Assembly: GCF_003115845.1 (NCBI RefSeq)
Contig: NZ_KZ819025.1
Span: 186,001 to 250,000, forward strand
Source: Brenneria roseae subsp. roseae
GTDB taxonomy: Bacteria > Pseudomonadota > Gammaproteobacteria > Enterobacterales > Enterobacteriaceae
Direction of reading: 5' to 3'
DNA length: 64,000 nt
Made by a program: the position numbers and the translations under genes. Position 1 is the stretch's first letter. Each line of letters starts with the position of its first letter. This document shows positions 30,058 through 40,219 of the stretch, one piece after another. The notes beneath the pieces are model-generated. The model did not search any database, was not told where the DNA came from, and saw only the letters and a list, made by a program, of their open reading frames with translations.

Positions 30058-30753
30058 TTATCTTAAACCAGTCTTATTCTTCAGGGCCGACATAATATTG
30101 GCCGGGTCGCTCTGATATTGCTCCAGACCGTTAGCGCGTAAATGGCAGGCTGCGCAATGACCACAACCATCGCCTTTAATACCGTTGTAGCACGTCAGGG
30201 TATGATGGCGGATGATATCCAACTGTTGATAATAATCCGCCAGTGCCCAGGTTTCTGCCTTGTTGAGCCACATCAGCGGTGTTTCAAACCGGATATCACG
30301 TGCGATCCCAAGTACGATGGCTTGATTCAGGGCTTTGACGAATTCATCCCGGCAGTCGGGATAGCCGGAGAAGTCTGTTTCACACACGCCGGTAATGACG
30401 GCCTCCGCGCCAACCTGATAGGCATAAATGGAGGCCAGCGTCAGAAAAAGGATGTTTCTTCCGGGAACGAAGGTGCTGGGCACGCCCTGTACATTGGCGT
30501 CATAGTCAGGGACGGGAATATTTTCCCGGGTCAGGCTGCTGGCGGCTAATTCATTCAGCAAACCCACATCAAGAACCTTATGTGCGGCGACACCTAAAGT
30601 CAGCACAAGCTCTTTGGCGATATCAATTTCTGCCCGATGACGTTGTCCGTAATCGAAAGTAATGCAGTGGACTTCATCATATTGTTGCAGAGCCTGAATC
30701 AGGCAGGTTGTGGAGTCTTGTCCACCGCTAAAAACGACAACAGCGCGCTTCAT
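30058..30753 (-). CDS. queC: QueC, 7-cyano-7-deazaguanine synthase
   Basis: Converts 7-carboxy-7-deazaguanine to preQ0 with ATP and ammonia in queuosine synthesis. N-terminal PP-loop SGGQDST (residues 9–15); C-terminal zinc site Cys188, Cys197, Cys200 and Cys203 (CGHCAAC). 231 aa, as in E. coli. Start at 30753 follows AAGGTGA. Confidence 0.97.
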   Translation of the reverse strand: MKRAVVVFSGGQDSTTCLIQALQQYDEVHCITFDYGQRHRAEIDIAKELVLTLGVAAHKVLDVGLLNELAASSLTRENIPVPDYDANVQGVPSTFVPGRNILFLTLASIYAYQVGAEAVITGVCETDFSGYPDCRDEFVKALNQAIVLGIARDIRFETPLMWLNKAETWALADYYQQLDIIRHHTLTCYNGIKGDGCGHCAACHLRANGLEQYQSDPANIMSALKNKTGLR

Positions 30754-30878
30754 TCTTCATTCACCTTGACGCAGTGTGAACCTCAAGGTATACGCGAGAC
30801 CCTGAGGTATAAAGCGGGTATGTTACCTGAAAAACCGTCACCGTTCAGCGATGTCGGTATCTTCTGGATGAACCTGGG

Positions 30879-31955
30879 TCAGGCCATATTCAGCGCTGCT
30901 GCATCTTTGCATGCTGTTTTGGCACTCAGCCTATTGAGATAGGGAGTGAGGTCACCGATATTTTTTTCGACCCAGGCGCTATTGTAGTAGGTGTCCAGAT
31001 AGCGTTCGCCGCTATCGCATAACAGGGTAACAATCGCGCCTTGTTTACCTTGAGCGACCATCTGTTTTGCCAATTGCAGCATTCCCCAGACATTGGTGCC
31101 GGTAGATGCGCCGACCTTGCGGCCCAGAATACCTTCCAGCCAGTAGAGCGTGGCAATACTGGCCGCATCGGGTACTTTGATCATGCTGTCGATGACGTCA
31201 GGAATAAACGACGGTTCCGCTCTTGGGCGGCCGATTCCTTCAATTCGGCTACCGCATTCGCCGGTAATCGAACGATCGCGTTGTTGATAGCAGTCGTAGA
31301 AAACCGAGTTTTCCGGGTCCACGACCACCAGCTGTGTATTCAAGCCCTGATAGCGGATATAACGCCCCAGCGTTGCCGATGTGCCACCGGTTCCCGCGCT
31401 CATAACGATATAATCTGGTACTGGATGAGGTTCACGGGACATCTGTCGATAGATGCTGTCGGCGATGTTATTGTTGCCGCGCCAGTCGGTAGCTCGCTCC
31501 GCGTAGGTAAACTGATCCATATAATGACCATTCAATTCCTTGGCCAATTGTTCTGAAGCGGCATAGATCTGTCCGGCTTGTTCGACAAAGTGGCAGCGAC
31601 CACCATAAAAGGTAATTTGTTCTATTTTTCGTTTGGCGGTGTGGGCGGGCATAACGGCGATAAAAGGTAACCCCAGCAGGCGGGCAAAATAAGCTTCGGA
31701 GACGGCGGTACTGCCGGATGACGCTTCGATAATCGGCGAACCTTCCTTTATCCAGCCATTGCACAGTCCATAAAGAAAGAGAGAACGAGCCAGACGGTGT
31801 TTCAGGCTGCCGCTTGGGTGCGTACTTTCGTCTTTTAAGTAGAAATAGATACCGGGATAGTCCGGCAATGTCAGGCGGATGAGATGCGTATCAGCAGAGC
31901 GTTGGAAGTCAGCGTCTATTGCGCTGATAGCCTGTTTTACCCAGGTGTTGTTCAT
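30879..31955 (-). CDS. cdsH: PLP-dependent cysteine desulfhydrase-like protein (cysteine synthase family, CdsH-like)
   Basis: Fold-type II PLP enzyme of the cysteine synthase/cystathionine beta-synthase family. The PLP lysine is Lys52 in [23 protein letters not shown] (about 78–91) is the substrate loop and [14 protein letters not shown] the phosphate-binding loop. In Salmonella the gene divergent from ybaO encodes the cysteine desulfhydrase CdsH; this gene has the same position and type, so cysteine breakdown to pyruvate, ammonia and sulfide is likely. E. coli K-12 has no gene here. Symbol given by context and family, not by a search. Confidence 0.75.
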   Translation of the reverse strand: MNNTWVKQAISAIDADFQRSADTHLIRLTLPDYPGIYFYLKDESTHPSGSLKHRLARSLFLYGLCNGWIKEGSPIIEASSGSTAVSEAYFARLLGLPFIAVMPAHTAKRKIEQITFYGGRCHFVEQAGQIYAASEQLAKELNGHYMDQFTYAERATDWRGNNNIADSIYRQMSREPHPVPDYIVMSAGTGGTSATLGRYIRYQGLNTQLVVVDPENSVFYDCYQQRDRSITGECGSRIEGIGRPRAEPSFIPDVIDSMIKVPDAASIATLYWLEGILGRKVGASTGTNVWGMLQLAKQMVAQGKQGAIVTLLCDSGERYLDTYYNSAWVEKNIGDLTPYLNRLSAKTACKDAAALNMA

Positions 31956-32046
31956 GATGTGGACCCATTTGCGCAGTGATGGGATTAGCTTAGCGAGTTT
32001 TCCGGAAAAAAAGGTTGTCTTTTTATCTTCTAATACGCGAAATTAG

Positions 32047-32059
32047 AGAAAAATTTTCT
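32047..32059. promoter_or_regulatory. Candidate operator between cdsH-like gene and ybaO/decR
   Basis: AGAAAA-A-TTTTCT (32047–32059) is a 13-bp palindrome in the 117-nt divergent region, 14 nt before the regulator start. Lrp-type proteins favour A+T-rich sites of this sort, so this may be the binding site of the adjacent regulator. Confidence 0.4.
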
Positions 32060-32072
32060 ACGGAATGACGCC

Positions 32073-32534
32073 ATGCTAGATAAAATAGATCGCACTTTGC
32101 TGAGCTTGTTGCAACAGGACTGTACGCTGTCGCTTCAGTCGCTGGCGGAATCGGTAAATCTGACGTCAACCCCATGCTGGAAACGGTTGAAGCGTCTGGA
32201 GGAAGAGGGATACATCCGGGCGCGCGTCGCCTTGCTGGATAACGAACGGCTGGGGCTGGGGCTTACCGCATTTGTCCTGTTGAAGACGCAACAGCATAAT
32301 AGTGTCTGGTATCAGACGTTTACCAGCGTCGTATCGGAAATGCCCGAAGTCTTGTCTTTCTATCGGATGGCGGGAGAGTATGATTACCTGATGCAGGTAC
32401 AGGTCGCTGATATGAAAAGTTATGATGATTTTTATAAACGCCTGGTAAACGGTATTCCCGGTTTGGTTGATGTCACATCCAGTTTTGCCATGGAACGTAT
32501 TAAGCACACTACCGCACTACCTTTATCACTATGA
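32073..32534 (+). CDS. decR: DecR/CyuR (YbaO), Lrp-family cysteine-responsive regulator
   Basis: Lrp/AsnC-type activator of cysteine detoxification. Helix-turn-helix at about residues 20–45 ([25 protein letters not shown]) and RAM ligand domain from 65 on, with [17 protein letters not shown]. 153 aa (E. coli 152) and strongly conserved. Divergent from the cysteine desulfhydrase-like gene it probably controls; followed 82 nt later by mdlA. Confidence 0.93.
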   Translation: MLDKIDRTLLSLLQQDCTLSLQSLAESVNLTSTPCWKRLKRLEEEGYIRARVALLDNERLGLGLTAFVLLKTQQHNSVWYQTFTSVVSEMPEVLSFYRMAGEYDYLMQVQVADMKSYDDFYKRLVNGIPGLVDVTSSFAMERIKHTTALPLSL

Positions 32535-32615
32535 TTGATTATCATTCATAAGCTTTCTGTATAATCATTTTTCTGAGTTCATAATGACTCTTCTGGATAT
32601 TGGAATTAAAACTGC

Positions 32616-34385
32616 GTGAGACTGTTTGCTCAACTAGGTTGGTATTTTCGTCGCGAATGGCGACGTTATGTCGGGGCGGTGGCGTTACTGATTGTCATTG
32701 CCATCCTGCAACTGTTACCCCCAAAACTGGTTGGGGTTATTGTTGATGGTGTCACCCGGCATAACATATCCACGGCTGAGGTTATGCAGTGGATCGGCGT
32801 GATGCTGCTGACGGCCATCATGGTCTACCTGTTGCGCTATATCTGGCGTGTGTTGCTGTTCGGCGCATCTTATAAATTGGCAGTTGAACTACGCGAAGAC
32901 TTTTATCGGCAATTGAGTCGCCAGCATCCCGCCTTTTATCTTCGTCATCGTACCGGTGATTTGATGGCGCTAGCCACAAATGATGTTGACCGTGTGGTTT
33001 TTGCTGCGGGAGAAGGGGTGCTCACGCTGGTTGACTCCATGGTGATGGGATGCGCGGTTCTGATTGTTATGTGCACCCAAATCAGCTGGCAGCTGACACT
33101 GCTGGCGCTATTGCCCATGCCAGTGATGGCGCTGGTGATCAAACATTATGGCTCCCAGTTGCATCAGCGTTTCAAAGTGGCTCAGGCTGCATTTTCATCT
33201 CTCAACGATCAGGCGCAGGAAAGTCTGACCAGTATTCGCATGATTAAATCATTTGGGCTGGAAGACTATCAGTCTCGTCGTTTTGCGCAGGTTGCGGCGG
33301 ATGCCGGAGCCAAAAATATGCATGTCGCACGGGTTGATGCGCGCTTTGATCCCACCATTTATATCGCGGTAGGGCTGTCTCACCTGTTGGCTATCGGCGG
33401 CGGCAGCTGGATGGTTATCAATGGTTCGTTGACGCTGGGACTGCTGACCAGCTTCGTGATGTATCTTGGGCTGATGATTTGGCCGATGCTGGCATTGGCA
33501 TGGATGTTCAATATCGTTGAACGGGGAAGCGCCGCTTACAGTCGTATTCGGCAACTTCTGTCAGAGGAACAGGTGGTGGCGGAAGGTTCTGCCTGCCTGC
33601 CTGCCGGGCGGGGAACGTTAAGCGTCAATATTGATGAGTTTCACTATCCCGAAATCCCGCGTCCTGTTTTGAATAATGTCCGCTTTACGCTGGAACCGGG
33701 CAGAATGCTTGGCCTCTGTGGCCCGACCGGTTCGGGAAAAAGCACGTTACTGGCATTGATTCTGCGACATTTTGATATTAAATCGGGCGATATCCAGTAT
33801 CACAACCTGCCGTTGTCTGATATCCGGTTGGATGAATTGCGCCATCGTTTTGCCGTCGTCGGGCAAACGCCTTTCCTGTTTTCTGATACCGTGACCAACA
33901 ATATTGCGTTAGGGCGACCTGATGCCACCCGGCAACAGATTGAGCAGGCCGCACGGCTTGCCAGCGTACATGAGGATATTCTGCGTCTTCCCCAGGGGTA
34001 TAAAACCGAAGTGGGCGAGCGAGGTGTGATGCTGTCCGGCGGCCAGAAACAGCGGATCGCCATTGCCCGGGCCTTACTGCTGGAGGCAGAAATTCTGGTG
34101 CTGGATGATGCGCTATCGGCGGTCGACGGACGTACAGAGTACCAGATTCTGCAAAACCTGAAGCAGTGGGGTGAGCAGCGTACATTGATTATCAGCGCTC
34201 ATCGCCTGTCGGCTTTGACTGAGTCCAATGAGATTCTGGTTCTGCAACAGGGGCATGTGGCTCAGCGCGGTCATCATCGTGAGCTGTTGGCGCAACCCGG
34301 CTGGTATCGCGATATGTATCGCTACCAACAGCTGGAGGCCGCCCTGGATGATACGCCGCAGGCGGAAGGAGCGGGGGATGAATAG
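32616..34385 (+). CDS. mdlA: MdlA, ABC exporter half-transporter
   Basis: Half-size ABC exporter: six-helix membrane domain (about residues 15–300) and ATPase domain with Walker [10 protein letters not shown], signature LSGGQKQR and Walker [10 protein letters not shown]. The Walker B catalytic position is Asp rather than Glu, as in E. coli MdlA, so one site of the MdlA–MdlB heterodimer is probably degenerate. GTG start at 32616 gives [18 protein letters not shown], as in E. coli. 589 aa. Overlaps mdlB by 8 nt. Substrate unknown. Confidence 0.95.
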   Translation: MRLFAQLGWYFRREWRRYVGAVALLIVIAILQLLPPKLVGVIVDGVTRHNISTAEVMQWIGVMLLTAIMVYLLRYIWRVLLFGASYKLAVELREDFYRQLSRQHPAFYLRHRTGDLMALATNDVDRVVFAAGEGVLTLVDSMVMGCAVLIVMCTQISWQLTLLALLPMPVMALVIKHYGSQLHQRFKVAQAAFSSLNDQAQESLTSIRMIKSFGLEDYQSRRFAQVAADAGAKNMHVARVDARFDPTIYIAVGLSHLLAIGGGSWMVINGSLTLGLLTSFVMYLGLMIWPMLALAWMFNIVERGSAAYSRIRQLLSEEQVVAEGSACLPAGRGTLSVNIDEFHYPEIPRPVLNNVRFTLEPGRMLGLCGPTGSGKSTLLALILRHFDIKSGDIQYHNLPLSDIRLDELRHRFAVVGQTPFLFSDTVTNNIALGRPDATRQQIEQAARLASVHEDILRLPQGYKTEVGERGVMLSGGQKQRIAIARALLLEAEILVLDDALSAVDGRTEYQILQNLKQWGEQRTLIISAHRLSALTESNEILVLQQGHVAQRGHHRELLAQPGWYRDMYRYQQLEAALDDTPQAEGAGDE

Positions 34386-36165
34386 CCCTAAACAGCTTTG
34401 GCCGACGTTGAAGCGGCTGCTGGCTTATGGCTCACCGTGGCGCAAGCCGTTGGCATTCGGCGTGGTGATGCTTTGGATCGCCGCCGCGGCAGAGGTTTCC
34501 GGTCCGGTATTGGTGAGTTACTTTATTGACCATCTGGTGGCAAAAGGCGAATTTCCGTTAGCGATAGCCGCCGGTCTGGCCATGGTGTACATCATGCTAC
34601 AGATTCTGGCTGCCGCGCTGCATTATTTCCAGGCGCTATTGTTCAACCGGGTCGCCGTAGGCGTAGTACAGCAGTTGCGAACTGATGTGATGGATGCCGC
34701 TTTGCGTCAGCCGCTCAGCACATTTGATACTCAGCCGGTGGGCCAGCTGATATCGCGTGTAACGAACGACACCGAGGTCGTGAAAGATCTGTATGTCATG
34801 GTTGTCTCGACGGTATTACGCAGTGCCGCGCTTATCGGTGCCATGCTGGTGGCGATGTTCAGTCTGGATTGGCGCATGGCTCTGGTTGCCCTGACGATTT
34901 TCCCTGCGGTGATCGCCGTCATGGCGATTTACCAGCGATACAGTACGCCGATTGTGCGCCGGGTGCGGAGCTATCTGGCGGATATCAATGATGGTTTTAA
35001 CGAAATCATCAACGGCATGGGCGTGATACAGCAGTTTCGTCAGCAGGCCCGTTTTGGTGAAAAGCTGGGGGCGGCCAGCCGTGAACATTATCTGGCGCGT
35101 ATGCAGACACTGCGCCTGGATGGGTTTCTTTTACGTCCGTTGCTCAGTCTGTTTTCTGCCATGGTCTTGTGCGGCCTGCTGCTGCAATTCGGTTTCAGTT
35201 CAGTGGGTTCTGTGGGCGTCGGCGTCCTGTATGCCTTTATTAACTATCTTGGCCGCCTGAACGAACCATTAATTGAGCTGACGACACAGCAGTCCATGCT
35301 GCAACAAGCTGTTGTCGCCGGTGAGCGTATATTTGAACTGATGGACGGCTTGAAGCAACGTTACGGTGATGATGAGCGTGAGCTGGTCAGCGGTAGTGTC
35401 GAGATCGATAACGTTTCTTTCTCTTACGGCGCGGATCAGAAGAGCGTGTTGCAGCATATTTCGCTGACGATCCCAGAGCGGGGATTTGTTGCGCTGGTGG
35501 GGCATACCGGCAGTGGTAAAAGTACGCTGGCAAATTTGCTGATGGGGTATTATTCGCCGAATGAGGGAGAAATTCGTCTGGACGGACGTCCATTGCAAAC
35601 GTTGTCACATCGGGTACTGCGGCAAAATGTGGCCATGGTGCAGCAGGATCCGGTTGTTCTGGCGGAATCGATGTATACGAATGTAACGCTGGGACGTGAT
35701 ATCAGTGAGGACGAAGTCTGGCGGGTATTGGATATCGTCCAACTGTCTGAGTTGGTGCGGTCGTTTCCAGAAGGATTGCATACGCGCGTGGGTGAACAGG
35801 GCAATAACCTGTCTACCGGACAGAAGCAACTGCTGGCAATAGCCCGTGTGCTGGTGCAAACTCCCAAAATTTTGATCCTTGATGAAGCGACCGCGAATAT
35901 TGACTCGGGTACGGAGCAGGCGGTTCAGAAAGCGCTTAACGTCATTCGTGAACAAACGACGTTGATCGTGATTGCCCATCGGCTCTCAACGATCGTCGAG
36001 GCGGATACCATTATGGTGCTCCACCATGGACAGACTGTCGAGCAAGGGACGCATGAACAGCTGCTGCGTCGGCAAGGGCGATATTATCAAATGTATCAAC
36101 TGCAATTAGTTGGAGAAGAGCTGGCGGCCGCCGAAGGCAGTGAGCAGACGCTCCCCGTTTTATAA
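34378..36165 (+). CDS. mdlB: MdlB, ABC exporter half-transporter
   Basis: Partner of MdlA. Membrane domain then ATPase domain with Walker [10 protein letters not shown], signature LSTGQKQL and a full Walker [10 protein letters not shown] with the catalytic Glu. ATG at 34378 lies inside the end of mdlA (8-nt overlap) and gives [15 protein letters not shown]; a frame open from 34228 is only read-through of mdlA sequence. 595 aa. A heterodimer with one active and one degenerate ATP site is expected. Confidence 0.95.
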   Translation: MNSPKQLWPTLKRLLAYGSPWRKPLAFGVVMLWIAAAAEVSGPVLVSYFIDHLVAKGEFPLAIAAGLAMVYIMLQILAAALHYFQALLFNRVAVGVVQQLRTDVMDAALRQPLSTFDTQPVGQLISRVTNDTEVVKDLYVMVVSTVLRSAALIGAMLVAMFSLDWRMALVALTIFPAVIAVMAIYQRYSTPIVRRVRSYLADINDGFNEIINGMGVIQQFRQQARFGEKLGAASREHYLARMQTLRLDGFLLRPLLSLFSAMVLCGLLLQFGFSSVGSVGVGVLYAFINYLGRLNEPLIELTTQQSMLQQAVVAGERIFELMDGLKQRYGDDERELVSGSVEIDNVSFSYGADQKSVLQHISLTIPERGFVALVGHTGSGKSTLANLLMGYYSPNEGEIRLDGRPLQTLSHRVLRQNVAMVQQDPVVLAESMYTNVTLGRDISEDEVWRVLDIVQLSELVRSFPEGLHTRVGEQGNNLSTGQKQLLAIARVLVQTPKILILDEATANIDSGTEQAVQKALNVIREQTTLIVIAHRLSTIVEADTIMVLHHGQTVEQGTHEQLLRRQGRYYQMYQLQLVGEELAAAEGSEQTLPVL

Positions 36166-36203
36166 ACCTCAATTTTATAAACCATCAATGCACCTGAACA
36201 TGT

Positions 36204-36222
36204 GAGGCTGAACCACAGCCTC
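36204..36222 (+). terminator. Hairpin after mdlB
   Basis: GAGGCTG (36204–36210) pairs with CAGCCTC (36216–36222) over a 5-nt loop, 39 nt after the mdlB stop. Weak T content follows. Confidence 0.55.
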
Positions 36223-36273
36223 TTCATGACTTCGCACCATCACTAGGCATATCTATTCTGTTTTTAGCCCATA

Positions 36274-36310
36274 TGCACTGAAACTTGGCGTAATGCACTA
36301 ATTTGGTGCG
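36274..36310 (+). promoter_or_regulatory. NtrC (GlnG) enhancer sites upstream of glnK
   Basis: TGCACTAATTTGGTGCG at 36294–36310 closely fits the NtrC consensus (TGCACC, 5 nt, GGTGCA). A second, weaker site with the left half TGCACT begins at 36274, exactly 20 bp upstream, so two dimers would sit on the same DNA face. About 185 nt separate the strong site from the sigma-54 promoter. Confidence 0.82.
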
Positions 36311-36330
36311 CGTTGTGCCCCGCTTTTTTG

Positions 36331-36407
36331 TGGCCTATCATCCCTGGCGGTCACCCTTACGGGCCGTCGCTGAAGCGACATCAAAAATTTCTCCCGAAAA
36401 TTTTTTG
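36331..36407 (+). repeat. Three-hairpin intergenic repeat, copy C
   Basis: Contains the family core TCACCCTTACGGGCCGTCGC. The middle hairpin is GTCGC/GCGAC (36366–36379) and the last AAAAATTT/AAATTTTT (36383–36405) with trailing Ts; the first hairpin is degenerate. It lies between the NtrC sites and the sigma-54 promoter of glnK. Confidence 0.7.
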
Positions 36408-36493
36408 ATTTTCTTCTCCCGATAGCGTTTTTTCCAGCTTGTAGCCGGCCTTAACCGCTTTCCCTCATCGATCTGAGCCAGAGAAATCATTTA

Positions 36494-36509
36494 TGGCACA
36501 CCCTTTGCT
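36494..36509 (+). promoter_or_regulatory. Sigma-54 promoter of glnK–amtB
   Basis: TGGCACACCCTTTGCT: the GG (-24) and GC (-12) elements are 10 nt apart, the invariant RpoN spacing, and the bases match TGGCAC-N5-TTGC. It lies 104 nt before glnK, as expected for nitrogen-regulated glnKamtB. Confidence 0.9.
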
Positions 36510-36613
36510 TTAATAATCACGTGCAAGGTGATTCGAGATGATCGTAATCCGAAAAATGTAATTCTAAATAGTGGCGGGCGTAAGTCTGAACTTAATGGTT
36601 AGGGGGAAGATGA

Positions 36614-36952
36614 ATGAAACTGGTTACTGTGGTGATAAAACCATTCAAGCTGGAGGATGTGCGTGAAGCATTATCTTCTGTCGGCATCCAGGGGCTCACC
36701 GTCACTGAGGTGAAGGGCTTTGGACGCCAGAAAGGGCATGCTGAGTTGTATCGTGGCGCAGAGTACAGCGTTAACTTTCTGCCGAAAGTAAAAATCGATA
36801 TCGCTATTGCTGATGATCAATTGGACGAAGTTATCGATGTGATCAGCAAAGCTGCCTATACCGGGAAAATTGGCGACGGTAAGATTTTTGTCGCCGAACT
36901 GCAAAGGGTGATTCGTATTCGTACCGGTGAAACTGACGAAGCCGCACTTTAA
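36614..36952 (+). CDS. glnK: GlnK, PII nitrogen signalling protein
   Basis: Trimeric PII protein that senses 2-oxoglutarate, ATP/ADP and (by uridylylation) glutamine, and plugs the AmtB channel when nitrogen is ample. Tyr51, the uridylylation site, is in the T-loop RGAEYSVNF. 112 aa, ends GETDEAAL as in E. coli. ATG at 36614 follows AGGGGGAAG. First gene of glnK–amtB. Confidence 0.98.
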   Translation: MKLVTVVIKPFKLEDVREALSSVGIQGLTVTEVKGFGRQKGHAELYRGAEYSVNFLPKVKIDIAIADDQLDEVIDVISKAAYTGKIGDGKIFVAELQRVIRIRTGETDEAAL

Positions 36953-36982
36953 CACCTGACTTAGATTCGTAAATAGGGATGG

Positions 36983-38275
36983 ATGAAAATGAAAAAACTT
37001 GTCTCCTCATTAGGTCTGGGTGTAGCTGCTTTGCTCCCGTCCTGGGCGATGGCTGCAGCTCCAACGATCGATAAAGCGGATAACGCTTTTATTATGATTT
37101 GTACCGCTCTGGTACTCTTTATGACTATACCTGGTATCGCACTGTTTTATGGCGGTTTGATCCGTTCAAAAAACGTGCTTTCCATGTTGTCACAGGTGAT
37201 AATTTCTTTTGCGCTGGTTTGTATTTTATGGGTCGTCTACGGCTATAGTCTGGCGTTTAGCGAAGGTAACGCTTTCTTTGGCGGTTTTTCCAACTTTATG
37301 CTGAAAGGCATCGCCATTGATTCGATTACCGGCACATTTTATCAGTACGTTCATGTTGCTTATCAGGCTTCTTTCGCCTGTATCACCGTCGCGCTGATTG
37401 TGGGGGCTATTGCTGAACGTATTCGTTTCTCTGCGGTGCTGATTTTCGTTGCGCTGTGGCTGACGTTCTCTTACCTGCCGATGACGCACATGGTGTGGGG
37501 CGGTGGCTATCTGGCTGCGGATGGCGCTCTGGACTTTGCCGGTGGTACCGTGGTGCATATTAACGCCGCTGTTGCCGGTCTGGTCGGTGCCTATCTGTTG
37601 GGCAAACGTGCCGGTTTCGGTAAAGAAGCGTTGAAACCGCACAATCTGCCGATGGTATTTATTGGTACGGCAATTCTGTACATCGGTTGGTTCGGCTTTA
37701 ACGCCGGTTCTGCCGGTGCGGCGGATGAAATTGCCGGCCTTGCCTTCCTGAATACGGTTGTTGCTACCGCCGCTGCGATTCTGGCATGGGTTGCCGGTGA
37801 GTGGATGGCTCGTGGCAAACCTTCTCTGTTGGGTGCCTGTTCTGGTTGTATCGCGGGTCTGGTTGCCATTACGCCGGCTGCGGGTACTGTCGGCGTCGGT
37901 GGCGCGTTGATCATCGGTCTGGCAGGTGGTTTTGCTGGTCTGTGGGGCGTTACCGTACTGAAAAGATGGCTGCGTGTTGATGACCCATGTGATGTGTTCG
38001 GTGTTCACGGCGTATGCGGTATCGTAGGTTGCATCCTGACGGGTGTCTTTACCTCCGCTTCTCTGGGTGGCACTGGGTACGAGGAAGGCGTAACCATGGC
38101 TCATCAGGTTTGGGTACAGTTGTTCAGCGTTATCGTCTGCTTCGTGTGGTCTGGCGTCGCAGCGTTCATCGCGTTCAAAGTTGCGGATATGATTGTTGGT
38201 CTGCGTGTTCCTGAAGAACAAGAACGTGAAGGTCTGGACGTCAACAGCCATGGCGAAAATGCTTACAACCAGTAA
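36983..38275 (+). CDS. amtB: AmtB, ammonium channel
   Basis: Trimeric inner-membrane ammonium channel with a cleaved signal peptide (cut near AMA-AAP) and 11 helices. Conserved features include the pore-lining histidines in AGGTVVHINAA and DVFGVHGVCG and the cytoplasmic tail EEQEREGLDVNSHGENAY, which contacts GlnK. Two nearby ATGs (36983 and 36989) are possible; the second has the better spacing to AGGGA. 430 aa from the first. Confidence 0.97.
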   Translation: MKMKKLVSSLGLGVAALLPSWAMAAAPTIDKADNAFIMICTALVLFMTIPGIALFYGGLIRSKNVLSMLSQVIISFALVCILWVVYGYSLAFSEGNAFFGGFSNFMLKGIAIDSITGTFYQYVHVAYQASFACITVALIVGAIAERIRFSAVLIFVALWLTFSYLPMTHMVWGGGYLAADGALDFAGGTVVHINAAVAGLVGAYLLGKRAGFGKEALKPHNLPMVFIGTAILYIGWFGFNAGSAGAADEIAGLAFLNTVVATAAAILAWVAGEWMARGKPSLLGACSGCIAGLVAITPAAGTVGVGGALIIGLAGGFAGLWGVTVLKRWLRVDDPCDVFGVHGVCGIVGCILTGVFTSASLGGTGYEEGVTMAHQVWVQLFSVIVCFVWSGVAAFIAFKVADMIVGLRVPEEQEREGLDVNSHGENAYNQ

Positions 38276-38316
38276 GTAACGACGTTAGGTTTATCAAGTC
38301 CTGCTGATATAAATTG

Positions 38317-38352
38317 AAACAGGGCGCGAGATAATTCTCGCGCCCTGTTTTC
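38317..38352 (+). terminator. Intrinsic terminator of amtB
   Basis: A 15-bp perfect stem: AAACAGGGCGCGAGA (38317–38331) with TCTCGCGCCCTGTTT (38336–38350), then TTCTT. It also lies just past the end of convergent tesB. Confidence 0.9.
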
Positions 38353-38388
38353 TTGTGGCGGGCTGGTGTCTAAGGCAGCATGGGTTTT

Positions 38389-39252
38389 TTAATGGGCGTG
38401 GCGGCGCATTACGCCTTCCTGAATGCTGGAGGCGATCAAAACGCCTTCGCGGGTATAAAACTGTCCGCGAACAAAACCTCTGGATCCCGATGCGGATGTA
38501 CTTTCTACGGTATACAGCAACCAGTCATCCAGACGGAAAGATCGATGGAACCACATGGAATGGTCAATGGTCGCGACCTGCATTCCAGGTTCGAGGAATC
38601 CGACGCCATGGGGTTGCAGCGCCGTTAACAGAAAATTGCAATCAGACGTATAGCCAAGCAGATACTGATGAGTGCGTTCATCATCCGGTAACGGACCGTT
38701 GGCTCTGCACCAGACATGTCGTACTGGTTCTTCGACTTTCCCTTTTAGCGGATTATGAAACTTCACGGGGCGCATCTCGATTGGCCGTGGCCGGGTGAAT
38801 TTATCCCGAAACTGAGGGGGTAATAAATGCGCCATGCTTTGTGCAATCTCTTGTTCTGACTTGAGTTCTTCAGGTGGTGTGACGACGGGCATCACGTTTT
38901 GGTGCTCAAAACCCACTTCATGACTCTGAAATGACGCTGTCATGTAGAAAATCGGTTTGCCATTCTGAATCGCACTCACCCGGCGGGCGCTAAAACTGTT
39001 GCCGTCACGCAAGTTCTCTACATCGTAGATGATGGGTTTCCGGCTATCGCCCGGTAGCAGAAAATAGCTATGGAATGAGTGAATGCGTCGTTCGGTCGGG
39101 ACGGTTTGTTTAGCCGCGGACAGTGCCTGACCAACGACTTGTCCGCCAAAAACCTGACGCAGCCCTAAATCATCACTTTGTCCCCGGAACAGTCCTTCCT
39201 CAATTTTCTCCAGATTCAGGATGTCGAGAAGGTTTTGTAGTGCCTGGCTCAT
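38389..39252 (-). CDS. tesB: TesB, acyl-CoA thioesterase II
   Basis: Broad-specificity medium/long-chain acyl-CoA thioesterase made of two tandem hot-dog domains. Conserved segments: [20 protein letters not shown] near the N-terminus, and [19 protein letters not shown] and [17 protein letters not shown] near the C-terminus, which carry the catalytic Asp/Thr/Gln set. 287 aa (E. coli 286). Confidence 0.97.
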   Translation of the reverse strand: MSQALQNLLDILNLEKIEEGLFRGQSDDLGLRQVFGGQVVGQALSAAKQTVPTERRIHSFHSYFLLPGDSRKPIIYDVENLRDGNSFSARRVSAIQNGKPIFYMTASFQSHEVGFEHQNVMPVVTPPEELKSEQEIAQSMAHLLPPQFRDKFTRPRPIEMRPVKFHNPLKGKVEEPVRHVWCRANGPLPDDERTHQYLLGYTSDCNFLLTALQPHGVGFLEPGMQVATIDHSMWFHRSFRLDDWLLYTVESTSASGSRGFVRGQFYTREGVLIASSIQEGVMRRHAH

Positions 39253-39603
39253 GGTGTCGGCCTCGTTGGTTGATAATGGTTTGTACTCTTTATCTTCAAA
39301 TTGAGGAGCGTTCGCATCCTTCTCTATCTAACCGATGGTCCTGCCTGAATGTCAGGAAACCGAACGGCTACTGTATTTCAACTAATTGAAATAGTCATTG
39401 TTTTAAAGCCATGATGCTGTCAGGCAGCCTATTGTGGGATTAAGTGATTTACGGGTTTGGTTTAATCATTTAAATCATCTCGCATGAGAATATCAGAATT
39501 TTGCACACATCATTATTGTGTTAAGTGAACCATACTACTTAAGGAACGCCGGTTTTTCTGATACCGGCAGTCTGACAGGAATAAATAAAAGGAGACTGTC
39601 CGA
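39253..39603. promoter_or_regulatory. Divergent tesB / ybaY region with a 20-bp palindrome
   Basis: 351 non-coding nt. A perfect inverted repeat, TATTTCAA-CTAA-TTGAAATA, is at 39374–39393 and looks like a dimeric repressor site (MarR/GntR style); I cannot assign a regulator. A small hairpin GCCGG/CCGGC (39548–39568) lies in the ybaY leader. Confidence 0.5.
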
Positions 39604-40197
39604 ATGAAATTATGGCATATCTTAGGTATCACGTTATCAATGGCGCTGTCAGCGTGTGCCGATAGGGGAGACTATGGCGCTTCCCCTCAAACCGGAGCGC
39701 CAATCACCGGTGCATCGTCTCAAAATCCAGTCGTTTCAATGCCTGCGGTCAGCGGTACAGTGAATATTCGCCAACGTATCGCTTTACCGGCCAATGCGGT
39801 TTTAACGGTGACGGTATCTGATGCGTCACTCTCCGATGCACCTTCAAAAGTCATTACCCAGCGCGTAATGCGTACCGATGGCAAACAGGCGCCTTTCTCG
39901 TTTTCTTTACCGTATAACCCGGCTGATATCCAGCCTAATGCGCGTATTCTATTGAGTGCGGCGGTTGCGATAGATAACAGAATCGTCATGGTGACGGAGA
40001 ATGTTTTACCGGTTATCTCCAATGGGGCGAATAACGCCGATCTGGTCCTGGTTCCGGTCGCTTCGGTTCCGTTACCTACCAGCCATTCAGACTCGGTATT
40101 ATCTCCGGCTGAGCAGGCCCAAAGTTCAGGAACGCTACAGCCATCCACCACGACATCGCCCATGATATCTTCACCGCCTGTACAGTCGGGCTGGTAA
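39604..40197 (+). CDS. ybaY: YbaY-type lipoprotein
   Basis: Lipoprotein with lipobox LSAC (Cys at residue 18) and a YscW-like beta-sandwich domain (about residues 48–150, VSGTVNIRQRIALPANAVLTV). A Ser/Pro/Thr-rich, probably disordered tail follows from about 155. Asp at +2 after the cysteine would favour inner-membrane retention. ATG at 39604 after AAAAGGAG. Function not established. Confidence 0.9.
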   Translation: MKLWHILGITLSMALSACADRGDYGASPQTGAPITGASSQNPVVSMPAVSGTVNIRQRIALPANAVLTVTVSDASLSDAPSKVITQRVMRTDGKQAPFSFSLPYNPADIQPNARILLSAAVAIDNRIVMVTENVLPVISNGANNADLVLVPVASVPLPTSHSDSVLSPAEQAQSSGTLQPSTTTSPMISSPPVQSGW

Positions 40198-40219
40198 TCG
40201 GTAGACAGTACGCACAGAG

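Noticed and set aside
32531-32550. Fur-box-like sequence before mdlA
   Set aside because: TGATTATCATTCATA matches only the left half of a 7-1-7 Fur site; the right half has three mismatches of seven.
37226-38251. 341-codon frame antisense to amtB
   Set aside because: Same reasoning: Thr/Asn/Gln/Arg-rich mirror of a membrane protein gene with no independent start signal.
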